Origin: CBDBIG01 sp965205845 [NCBI: bacterium]
GTDB lineage: Bacteria > SAR324
DNA length: 64,000 bases
Direction of reading: 5' to 3'
Assembly: GCA_965205845.1 (NCBI GenBank)
Contig: CBDBIG010000004.1
Coordinates: 124,001 to 188,000, forward strand
Shown here: one piece after another, positions 48,126 to 56,290 of the stretch
How positions within the stretch are numbered: the first letter of the stretch is position 1
How the letters are laid out: every line of letters starts with the position of its first letter
Notes under the pieces: model-generated
What the model was told of the DNA's origin: nothing
Databases searched by the model: none
The model's input: the letters and a program-made list of their open reading frames with translations, nothing else
Position numbers and translations under genes: made by a program

Positions 48126-48488
48126 ATGAGTGGAGACGCAACAGAAGAAACGGCCTTAGAAAGGCACGCCCTGCAGTGGCTAAAGCAAAAGCACATAGGC
48201 AATGCCAATGGCATCAATGGCAAGCGTTTGGCTGAGCGGCTGGAGTGCACGCCCCGCCAGGAGCGCACAGCCATCAGTGCCTTGCGTGAGAGAGGCCAGC
48301 CCATCTGCGGGCGGCCTGAGACGGGCTATTTTTGGCCTGCCAACAAGGAAGAACTGAACAGCACCCTAGCATTTTTGACAAGCCGCGCCATGCATACCCT
48401 CACCGTAAAAACGCGGATGCAGGCAGGCTATGAGCACTGGGCGAGCACCCCCCAAGCACAATTACTTTCAAGAGAGCAAACAGCATGA
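48126..48488 (+). CDS. Prophage winged-helix-like protein
   Basis: About 120 residues from ATG 48126, with AAGGAG upstream. The N-terminal part (NGINGKRLAERLECTPRQER, then RERGQPICGRPETGYFWP) looks like a winged helix of the type found in phage regulatory proteins, in which a final GYF(W/Y) strand is typical. It lies directly before gam, overlapping by four bases. The role is unknown. Confidence 0.55.
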   Translation: MSGDATEETALERHALQWLKQKHIGNANGINGKRLAERLECTPRQERTAISALRERGQPICGRPETGYFWPANKEELNSTLAFLTSRAMHTLTVKTRMQAGYEHWASTPQAQLLSREQTA

Positions 48489-49020
48489 CACGGATAGCAA
48501 GAGCATCTTTTGCCACCCCCCACAACCGAGAAGACCTTGACGCATGGATAGGCGAGGCAGGCGAGTGCCAGCGCGAGATAGCGCTAGCAGAACTGGCGTG
48601 CAAAGAAACCATTGCCAAGGTTAAGCAGAATGCAGCCGCGGCCATCGCTCCACACCAAGAGCGGCTAAACGGGCTGGTGCAGGGCATCACGGCTTACGCC
48701 CAAGCCAACCGCCTAGACCTCTGCAATGATGGCGGCAAAACCCTGATGCTGTTCAATGGGCACTTACATGGCGCCACCGCCCGCCCTCGGTGCATGTGAG
48801 CAGCGCCGCTAAGGCGCTGGCAAGCATCAAAGCGCAGGGGCTGGAAAAGCAGTTTATCCGCACCACAGAAGCGTTAAACAAAGACGCCCTGCTAGAAAAC
48901 CCCACCGATGCCCAAAATGTGGAAGGGATAAGCATAGGCAGCGCTGGCGAGGTGTTTGCCATCAAGCCCTACGCAGATGCAAAGGGCATGCACAAAGAAA
49001 TTGTGCAGGAGGTGAAGTAG
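48485..49020 (+). pseudogene. gam: Mu Gam-like host-nuclease inhibitor, frameshifted
   Basis: The first frame (48485-48799) gives the coiled-coil part (EIALAELACKETIAKVKQNA). The second (ending 49020) gives RPPSVHVSSAAKALASIKAQGLEKQFIR and EGISIGSAGEVFAIKP, the conserved C-terminus. The expected joint TWRHRPPSV shows that one or two bases were lost or gained near 48765. Gam binds DNA ends and protects them from exonucleases in Mu. As written it would be truncated. Confidence 0.82.
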
Positions 49021-49200
49021 TGAATACGCAGATAGCAGGCATGCTGTTTTATGCTGCCTGCGCCCATGCAGCCATATTTTTTAGCGGGCAGACATGGGCT
49101 TGCTGGAGTTTGAGCCTTTTATAGGCTATCTGGTTTGTTTTTGGGCGGGCGGTGGGCTCTGCCGTGCGTGGGGAAACGGGTATTTAAAGCAAAGAAAATA
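49020..49200 (+). pseudogene. Small membrane protein, probably frameshifted
   Basis: From GTG 49020 the frame reads MNTQIAGMLFYAACAHAAIFF and soon stops. A second frame continues with FEPFIGYLVCFWAGGGLCRAWG to a stop at 49200. Together they look like one small protein of about 60 residues with two hydrophobic stretches. Weak case. Confidence 0.3.
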
Positions 49201-49213
49201 AGGAGAGCAGAAG

Positions 49214-49381
49214 ATGCCTGAGCGAATTAAACGGGAGCGCATCAAAGGCTATCGCATCCCGCCAAACACCGTTTGCGTGAGCATAGGCGGCGCTGGCGAG
49301 GTGTTTGCCATCAAGCCCTTCACGGGCGAAAGCGGCGAGGATAAAGAGATTTTGCAGGAGGTGAGCAATGGAAGTGCTTAA
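49214..49381 (+). CDS. Small mosaic protein with a Gam-like tail
   Basis: 55 residues from ATG 49214, with AGGAG 9 bases upstream. The start MPERIKRERIKGYRIPPNTV resembles the N-terminus of small phage proteins of the DUF4326 kind. The second half (SIGGAGEVFAIKPF, DKEILQEVS) repeats the end of the gam product (SIGSAGEVFAIKPY, HKEIVQEVK). It seems to be a fusion made by local duplication. Confidence 0.5.
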   Translation: MPERIKRERIKGYRIPPNTVCVSIGGAGEVFAIKPFTGESGEDKEILQEVSNGSA

Positions 49382-49511
49382 AATACTGGCTTTGTCAATG
49401 ATCTGCGGTGCTGGGCTTCTCTACGGGGCATACGCAGCGCAAGCCACTATATGGCTGTTCACAAAGGTTGTGGAACTGATTATCGCGCGTTTTTTGGGGC
49501 GGGTAAAATGA
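49368..49511 (+). CDS. Small single-pass membrane protein
   Basis: 47 residues from ATG 49368 (MEVLKILALSMICGAGLLYG), with GGAGGTGAGC before it. One hydrophobic segment, a short amphipathic end and a basic tail. It overlaps the next gene by four bases (ATGA). Function unknown. Confidence 0.45.
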   Translation: MEVLKILALSMICGAGLLYGAYAAQATIWLFTKVVELIIARFLGRVK

Positions 49512-50001
49512 GCACGCAAGCACCAAAAGGGCAAGGCGAAGGCTACCAAGTGTGGCGCAAGCGCAAGTATGCAGCCCTGCATGCCATCGCAGCCAAAATG
49601 GGCTGGAGTGATGCCGACTACCGCGAGTGGCTCTGCAAAGCAACTGGGGCGTGAACAGCGCAACAAAACTCAGCAAAAAAGCGCTGATAGAGGCGCAGGA
49701 ACTGCTTAACAAAAATCGCCCCCTGCACATGAACAGCACCCTGCGCAGCCGCGGCGACCACTGGCTAGGGAAAGATGCCCCAGGCCGCCCTGACATGACG
49801 GGCGGAGGGGGGCAGCAACTGGGCAAAATACAAGCCTTGCTCGGCGAGTTAGGCGTGGGCTGGGCATACGGGCTGGCTATTCTTAAGCGGCAAGCCAAGG
49901 TGGAGCGCTGGGAATGGGCGCAAAGCGACCACCTGCAGGCGGTGATTGTAGCGCTAAACCATTACAAAGGCGAAAGCCCACGGCCGAGGAGGGTAAAATA
50001 A
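49508..50001 (+). pseudogene. GemA/Mu gp16-like protein, frameshifted
   Basis: The first frame (49508-49654) gives KRKYAALHAIAAKMGWSDADYREWLCKATG, written here in two parts: YAALHAIAAKMGWSD and ADYREWLCKATG. The second (to 50001) gives VNSATKLSKKALIEAQELL and LAILKRQAKVERWEWAQSD. This is the GemA (DUF1018) family encoded before mor in Mu-like phages. An extra base near 49651 separates the halves. Confidence 0.82.
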
Positions 50002-50004
50002 GCC

Positions 50005-50112
50005 ATGAGCCAGCAAAAAACAGTTAACCCTCAGCCTCAAAGGGGCTTGGCGGGGCAAAACCCAAGGGTCTACATAAACCGCTTCATGCAACACCCAGTC
50101 AAGAGCGCTTGA
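50005..50112 (+). CDS. Possible 35-residue prophage protein
   Basis: A short frame (MSQQKTVNPQPQRGLAG) directly after gemA with a weak GAGGAGGG upstream. Polar and basic, no family. It may not be a gene. Confidence 0.2.
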   Translation: MSQQKTVNPQPQRGLAGQNPRVYINRFMQHPVKSA

Positions 50113-50185
50113 GGATAAGGCAAGGGCTTTTTCTGTAGCTGCGCCCCGGCGCTAGGTCAAAGTCAACAAGCGCCTTTAGCAAGGT

Positions 50186-50452
50186 TTAGCCCTGCCATGC
50201 CTTATGGTAAGCAGCAAACAGCAGCAACCTTCTATATGGCGCATCTGCGCGCAAAGAGGCGCGCTTACGCAAAGCGGCAGGGGTTGCTTGCAAAATTTTT
50301 TGTATCTCTGCGCTTTGTTCACTGCAAAAAGCATAAAAGCCTGCAAGGCCTTGTGTTTCGCATTCGCGCCGCAATAGCGCAATTTCCTCTTCTTCTAGCA
50401 AGTCGTAAATCTCTGCATAAGATGCATAGGCTGTGGCTGCATAATTCTCCAT
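50186..50452 (-). CDS. Hypothetical minus-strand prophage gene
   Basis: 88 residues from ATG 50452 (MENYAATAYASYAEIYDLL), preceded by a strong GGAGG. It is acidic in the first half and basic in the second (helical), and ends FAAYHKAWQG. It runs against the surrounding rightward operon, between gemA and the mor-like gene, as independently transcribed cargo genes often do. No family recognised. Confidence 0.5.
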   Translation of the reverse strand: MENYAATAYASYAEIYDLLEEEEIALLRRECETQGLAGFYAFCSEQSAEIQKILQATPAALRKRASLRADAPYRRLLLFAAYHKAWQG

Positions 50453-50625
50453 ACAAACCTCCACATAAAAACATAAAACGCCAAAGCCGCCGCCAAGCGA
50501 AGCAAAGCGTGGGGGAACCTTACAGCACCTAGCACACCTCAAAAATCAGGCCCTGGTCGCGCGCATGTATCACTCACCACCGCCCGCGAAATGAAGCGCG
50601 GCCAGCTTATCAAAAGGCGCACACC

Positions 50626-51110
50626 ATGCAAAGAGAAAGCAGCCCTAATCAGCAGTTGCGCCTGTGCGGCATTCCCCCCGCATGCCCTGCGCCAAGGCCA
50701 AAGCCTTTGTGCGAAGTGCCTCCGCAGGAAAAGTGGCTGGGGCTCGTTCAAACGGTTTTGGCACGCCTGCAAAAGGGCGACCTCGCCCACTATGCCTTTT
50801 TGGGCGCCATCGCCAAGCACTGCGGGCTGGGCAGCGCACTGCTGTTTTGCGCGCAGCACAGTGGAAAGAAGATGACCCCGCAAAGTGCTTTGCGCAAGTT
50901 GCCCTTAGCAGATGCAAAAAAATGGAGCCCATCTGCAATGCCTGGAATGCCGAGATGGTTCATGTGCCGTGCCTTGAAGAGGCGCTGCTGCTGCCGCGCG
51001 ACCGCACTATCTGCGAGAAACGGGCAAACGGAGCCAAGGTAAAAACCCTTAGCGCACGCTGGGGGCTTAAGTGCCGCCGCATTTACGAAATAATAGGGCA
51101 AACGCCATGA
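50626..51110 (+). pseudogene. Mor-like middle/late transcription regulator, frameshifted
   Basis: The C-terminal part, RDRTICEKRANGAKVKTLSARWGLKCRRIYEII (seen in two pieces: RDRTICEKRANG and LSARWGLKCRRIYEII), matches the HTH end of the Mor/C family. A plausible N-terminal helix region (QEKWLGLVQTVLARLQKGD) lies in another frame upstream, with the switch near 50920. Mor activates the middle promoter in Mu. Position after gemA supports the call. Confidence 0.6.
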
Positions 51111-52207
51111 AAACACCGGCAAACTCCCTTTGCGCTGCCGTGCTTTTGGCGGCGGGCATCTTGTTGCTGCAAGCGCATGCGCTGCCCTTTTGGCAGGGCT
51201 TAAGCGGCGCGGTGCTGGGGGCGCTGTGGTCGCTCACGCTGGAGGCCGCCGCCCTGTGGCTGCTCTTTCAGCGCGGGCTCGGCATGCGCCTTGCGGGGCT
51301 GTTGGCAGCGCTGGCCATTTTGGCTGCTCCCTTTTGGCAGGCAGGCGCCCCTGTGTTTAAGCAGGTGCGCCATGCCCAGGCAACAAGCGCCCAGATGCAC
51401 TTGCACAAACAGGCGCTTGCTAGTGCGCGTGCTGATAAAAAGAACTACCAAAGCATAGCGGGCTCGCGCCTTGGCTGGCACGGCAAAATCACCACCGCAA
51501 AAGCCAGGGAGGCAACGGCGCAAAAAGCCCTTGCAGCCCTGCGCCAGCAAGGTGTGCCCAGCCCCTGGGCGGCGGCCGCACCGCTGTTGCTGCTGGTGGC
51601 AAGCCTGCTGTTTTTTCAAGCCGTCAATCTGCTGGCCGTGGAGGTGTTGCGAAGGGCGCACCAAGGTGCTGCCAACACTGCCAACACGCCAAAAATGGCA
51701 CGCCAACAAACCTTGCCAACGCCTGCCAACAGCGCCGCCAACCCTGCCAACGCACCTACCCAAAGCACCCCACAAACCCGCATAAACAAAGGATTGACAC
51801 ATGCCAATGGCATTGCCAATCCTGCCAATCCTCTGCCAACAGCAGCAGAGCCTCTGCCAACGCCCGGCCCACGCTTTGCCATGCGCCAGATTTTAGGCTG
51901 GCTAGAAGGCGAGGCAAAAAAACACGGTAGCGCCAAGGCCTTTTGCCTAGCGCACAGGCTGGATACAGCCGAGGTATCGCGCTTCGTCACCGAAGCCAGG
52001 GGCAAGCAACCTCAGCGCGCAAGGCAGCGCAACGCATCCGCCAAAAACTGGCGGCACTATACCAACAAGCCCAGGCTGCGGGGCAAAGCGAGGGCGCTGA
52101 TGCTCACCTCAAAGGCAGCGCAACGCATCCGCCAAAAACTGGCGGCACTATACCAACAAGCCCAGGCTGCGGGGCAAAGCGAGGGCGCTGATGCTCACCT
52201 CAATTGA
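51107..52207 (+). CDS. Prophage membrane protein with C-terminal helical region
   Basis: About 366 residues from ATG 51107 (MKTPANSLCAAVLL). Hydrophobic segments lie near residues 7-25, 30-55, 58-78 and about 160-185. A long Asn/Ala/Pro/Thr-rich linker (repeating PANxANP) follows, then a charged domain (MRQILGWLEGEAKKHGSAKAF) that could bind nucleic acid. The last 60 residues are affected by a 91-bp tandem duplication that makes one copy read out of its native frame. It overlaps the methylase that follows. Function unknown. Confidence 0.55.
   Translation: MKTPANSLCAAVLLAAGILLLQAHALPFWQGLSGAVLGALWSLTLEAAALWLLFQRGLGMRLAGLLAALAILAAPFWQAGAPVFKQVRHAQATSAQMHLHKQALASARADKKNYQSIAGSRLGWHGKITTAKAREATAQKALAALRQQGVPSPWAAAAPLLLLVASLLFFQAVNLLAVEVLRRAHQGAANTANTPKMARQQTLPTPANSAANPANAPTQSTPQTRINKGLTHANGIANPANPLPTAAEPLPTPGPRFAMRQILGWLEGEAKKHGSAKAFCLAHRLDTAEVSRFVTEARGKQPQRARQRNASAKNWRHYTNKPRLRGKARALMLTSKAAQRIRQKLAALYQQAQAAGQSEGADAHLN
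52023..52204. repeat. Tandem duplication, 2 x 91 bp, before the Dcm-like gene
   Basis: GGCAGCGCAACGCATCCGCC begins at 52023 and 52114. The copies are essentially identical. The unit contains the end of the membrane protein gene and the start codon of the cytosine methylase (ATGCTCACCTCA), so a second, unused ATG copy is present at about 52100. 91 is not a multiple of three. Confidence 0.95.
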
Positions 52208-52612
52208 CCTGTTTGCTGGCATTGGCGGCATCGCCTTAGGGCTTGCGCCCTGGGCAAAGCCTGTTGCCTATGTGGAAAAAGACCCCTTTTGCTGTGCTGT
52301 TTTGAAAAGGAATATGAAGCGTGAGCGATTACCAACAGCCTCCATCTTTGCAGATGTGCGCACCTTCAACGCAGCCGCTTTTAGGGGAAAAGCAGACCTT
52401 GTCACCGCAGGCTTTCCCTGCCAAGACATCAGCCGCGTTGGCACTGGCGCAGGCTTGGCTGGAGAGCGAAGCCGGCTGGTATGGCAGGTGCTTAGCGTTG
52501 CAAAGGAGAGCGGATGCGCAGCTGTGTTTTTGGAAAATGTCTCCGCCATCACCCTGCCAGGGCTTGGCGGTGCAGCAATCGTCAACGCCCTTGCCCGCAT
52601 GGGGATGCGCCG
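52191..52612 (+). pseudogene. C5-cytosine DNA methyltransferase, N-terminal part only
   Basis: MLTSIDLFAGIGGIALGL (motif I), VTAGFPCQDIS (motif IV with the catalytic Cys) and FLENVSAI (motif VI) show the first 140 residues of a Dcm-type enzyme. After ALARMGMRRRGG the same open frame continues into terminase sequence. The target-recognition domain and motifs VIII-X are lost, so the methylase cannot work. The break is a deletion joint near 52605-52615. Confidence 0.85.
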
Positions 52613-53661
52613 CCGCGGCGGCAAACTGGTGGTAGATGAGTTTGCCCACCACGCCCAGGGAGACGAGCTATGGCGCGCCGCCCAGGCGGTAGCCACATGG
52701 GGGCATAGCATACGGGTGCTTTCCACCCACAACGGCAAGGGCTGCCGCTTTTACAGCAATGGTGGAAGACGCTAGGCAGGGCAAGGGAGACTGGAGCCTG
52801 CACACCACGCCGCTGCAAAAAGCGGTGGATGAGGGACTGGCTGATAAAATAGCAGGGCGCACTCTTAATGAGCAGGAGCGCGCTGCTTTTATCGCTGAAT
52901 GCCGAGTGCAGGCGGGCGATGAGGAAATCTACCAGCAAGAGTATGCCTGCCAGCCGATAGACGAGGCCACCGCTTGGCTAGCATGGGCACTTATCACGCA
53001 AGCCGAGCGCGAAGAGGCGGGCAAGCCCGAGGGCTACGGGGGCGGGGTATGCTATGCGGGTATGGACATCGGCCTCCGCCGCGACTTTACCGTGATCTGG
53101 GTGTGTGAAAAAATGGGCGATGTGCTGTGGACGCGCGAGGTGATTGAAATGCGCCGCCGCCCCTTTGCAGAGCAACCGGATGCGTTGGTGGGGGTGTTTG
53201 AGCGCTACAAGGTGAGCCGCGCCTGCCTTGACCAAACAGGCATGGGCGAGGGGCTGGTAGAGCAAGCGCAAAACACCCTCGGGCAGCATCGGATGGAAGG
53301 AGTGTTTACATCCCACAGCAAGCAGGAGATGGCTGTTGCAGGCAAGCAGGCCTTTCAAGATGGCCTTGTGCGCCTGCCTATCAGCCGTGTAATCCGTGAC
53401 GCCCACCACGCCGTGCGCCTTGCCACCACCAGCGCAGGCAACCCGCGCTTTGATGTGGCGCGCTCAGCGCACATTGGCAATGCCGACCACTTTTGGGCGC
53501 ATATGCTGGCCATTCATGCGGCCAGTGAGGGCGAGGCGCGCTATGAATACCACAGGGTATCGCCCCGCGGGCAAGATAGATGGGGGCAATGGGACGATGA
53601 TGTGGCTGGGCGTGAGGTGCGCGTGGCTGCTGGCTTTGGCCTTGGCAAGGGGGTGTGGTGA
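52613..53661 (+). pseudogene. Mu-like terminase large subunit (gp28), C-terminal two thirds
   Basis: KLVVDEFAHHAQGDELWRA (Walker B region) and HSIRVLSTHNGKG lie in the frame fused to the methylase. After an extra A near 52758 the sequence continues as MVEDARQGKGDWSLHTTPL, YQQEYACQP, MDIGLRRDFTVIW (nuclease motif) and HAVRLATTSAGNPRFD. The ATPase Walker A half is deleted. A terminase packages DNA into heads; this one is non-functional. Confidence 0.87.
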
Positions 53662-55218
53662 TGGCATTGCTAGATGCATATGGCAACCCTGTGGACATGG
53701 GCGTGTTGCGCGGGGAGGTGGCGGCGCCGAGCGGTGCGGTGGGTGTGCGCCGCCCGTGGACGGAAAGTGTGGCATCAGGCCTTACGCCTGCACGGCTGAA
53801 CACTATTTTAAAGCAGGCTAATGAGGGAGACCAAGACGACTACCTCACATTGGCTGAGGAGATGGAAGAGCGCGAGGCGCATTACCGCAGCGTGCTGCAA
53901 ACCCGCAAACTGGCCGTGAGCGGGATAGAGCCTCAGGTAAAGGCGACAGGCGATGATGCAACCGCCAGCAAGCACGCTGAGGCTGTGCAAGCGCTGGTGC
54001 AAGCCCCGCCTTTCGCGCAGTATGCTTTGACCTGCTAGACGCCATCGGCAAGGGCTACTCGGTGGCAGAGATAAACTGGCAAGTGCAAGGAGCGCGCTGG
54101 CAGCCCGCCTACGCCTGGCGCGACCCGCGCTGGTTTTGCTGGGATAGGGAAACCCTAAGCACGCTGCACTTGCGCGACCTGCAAGAGACAAACGGCATGC
54201 CTGTGCCCGCGTTTAAATTTATCACACACACACACCGCACCTTAAAACAGGCCTGCCCGTGCGCGGCGGGCTGGCTCGGGTGGCTGCGTGGTCTTATCTC
54301 TTTAAGGCCTATGCGCTAAAAGACTGGGTGGTGTTTTTAGAGGTGTTTGGCATGCCGCTGCGCATCGGGCACTATGGGCAGGGGGCAACAGAAAAAGACA
54401 TCGCTACCCTGCGCAAGGCTGTCATCAACCTAGGCAGCGATGCCGCCGCAGTGCTGCACAAGAGCATGGAGATTGAGTTTCAAGCCGCCGTGCAGGGCAG
54501 GGGCGGCGAAAGCCTATTCCTTGCGGCTGCAGAGTTTTGGGATAAGCAAACCAGCAAGGCGGTGCTAGGGCAAACCGCTAGCACCGAGGGCACCCCGGGC
54601 AAACTGGGCAATGAGCAAGCCCAGATGGATGTGCGCGAGGATTTACTGCGTGCCGATGCAAAGGCGCTTGCTGCCACGCTAAACCGCGACCTGGTGCGCC
54701 CTTTTATAGACCTCAACTTTGGCCAGCAACCCGAGGAATGCTACCCGCTCATCCAACTATCCCTGCCAGAGCCAGACAACACAGCGATGATGGTGGATGC
54801 CGTTGCCCGCCTTGTGCCGCTCGGGCTGCAGGTAGACCAGCGCACGCTACGCGAGATGCTGGGCTTTCCTGAGCCAAGTGCCGATGCCCACATGCAGGGG
54901 CAACCGCTTGCGCCTGCGCAAAAAGCAGAGAACAGTGCCCATGCGATGAGCGAAATGCTGCTATCTTTAGCCAATGCCGCCCCCCAGCAAGCCAAAGACA
55001 GCCCAGACGCACTTGCCGAGGAAGCGACCGCCGACTGGCAGCCCTTGCTAGAGCCAGTGCTCGCCCCCGTCATGCAGGCAGTGCAAGCGGCAAAAAACCC
55101 CGCCGACCTAGAGAGGTTGCTGGCAGAAGCCCTGCCAGATAGCGATACTGCGCCGCTGGCCAAAGCCATCGCTACTGCCACCTTTAAAGCCCGCGGAGCA
55201 GGCGATGGGGAGGGCTAA
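53661..55218 (+). pseudogene. Mu gp29-like portal protein (DUF935), frameshifted
   Basis: Three frames in order: MALLDAYGNPVDMGVLRGEVA with TPARLNTILKQA, then LLDAIGKGYSVAEINWQ and KFITHTHRT, then GGLARVAAWSYLFKAYALKDW and a long C-terminal half with an intact frame to 55218. Shifts are near 54025 (one base) and near 54245 (two extra T). The portal is the DNA entry ring of the head. It overlaps the terminase stop and the following gpF-like gene. Confidence 0.87.
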
Positions 55219-56041
55219 CTATGGCCAAACCGAAGCAAGGCTTTTAGTTTACACCCGCGCCGCCTACGCCGCGGGGCAATGGGAAAGAATAGAGCGCAAC
55301 CAAGCCACCCACCCTTACCTGCGCTACGAACTCGGCTCTAGCAAAGAGCACCGCCTGCAGCATGCGCGCTGGAGCGGGCTTATTTTGCCCGCCGATGATG
55401 GCTGGTGGAATGCCCACATGCCGCCCAACGGCTGGGGCTGCAAGTGCCGTGTGCGTGCGCTTAGCAAAGCCGAGGCAGGGCGCCTGGGCGGGGCAAGCAA
55501 GCCGCCGCCTGCCAAAACCCGCCCTTGGCTTAACAAGCGCACAGGGCAGACAAGCCAAGTGCCTGTTGGCATTGACCCAGGCTGGGATACCAACCCGGGC
55601 AAGGTGCGCTCGCGCATGCCAGGAGGGCTTTTTGCCGAGCGGCTAAAAGCCGCCACGGAGCGCGAAGCGCACGCCAGCCTCACCGCTTTTTTGCCCGCCC
55701 TGCTGCCCTCATGGCTGGAAAAACCCGCAGGCTGGCTACCCGTGCTGCGCCTGCCCGAGGCAGCAGCCAAGGCCATCGGTGCAAAGCGCAAGGTGGCCAT
55801 GCTCAGCGCAGAAACGGCGCAAAAAAACCTTAAGCGCCACCCCGACATCAAGGCGCAAGACTACGCCCTGCTGCCTGAGATAGGCACCAAGCCATCCTTA
55901 ATCGTGCGCCGCAAGGGCGACCAGCAGAACACGGTAATCATCATCAAAAAAGGAAAAGCGCTTTACCATGCCGTGCTTAAAGCAGCCAAAACAGGGGGCG
56001 GGGAAACCTTTTTTGCTTACCTTCCATCGCACCACCCCTAA
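55205..56041 (+). CDS. Mu gpF-like head morphogenesis protein, N-terminally truncated
   Basis: 278 residues. YTRAAYAAGQWERIERNQATHPYLRYELGSS (two parts: AAYAAGQWERIE, HPYLRYELGS), then HARWSGLILPADDGWWNAHMPPNGWGCKC (seen as SGLILPADDGWW and PPNGWGCKCRV) is the conserved minor head/SPP1 gp7-like region. The usual 80-100 N-terminal residues are missing: the reading starts with ATG 55205 inside the portal end. The C-terminal half is of the barnase-like toxin-fold type often fused to gpF, but I would not insist on that. Confidence 0.72.
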   Translation: MGRANYGQTEARLLVYTRAAYAAGQWERIERNQATHPYLRYELGSSKEHRLQHARWSGLILPADDGWWNAHMPPNGWGCKCRVRALSKAEAGRLGGASKPPPAKTRPWLNKRTGQTSQVPVGIDPGWDTNPGKVRSRMPGGLFAERLKAATEREAHASLTAFLPALLPSWLEKPAGWLPVLRLPEAAAKAIGAKRKVAMLSAETAQKNLKRHPDIKAQDYALLPEIGTKPSLIVRRKGDQQNTVIIIKKGKALYHAVLKAAKTGGGETFFAYLPSHHP

Positions 56042-56290
56042 GAAGGTGAGGGTGCTGGTGAAAAATGGGAAGGTGCTGCAAGGGGAATGGAAGGAGTAAA
56101 CGCACGGCGGGAAGAGAAGGAGCCCCGCATAGCTCTCTTTTGGCTATCTGTCCCCTTTTGCATGCGCTTAGTTTTATTAAGCCATAGCAGGGGCTGAGTT
56201 GGCAAGGGGAGAGCATGCATACATAAAGATGGCGCATTTTTTGCCTTTCTGTGGTGAATGCTGCAAAAACCCTATCATGGAGAGTGCCCC

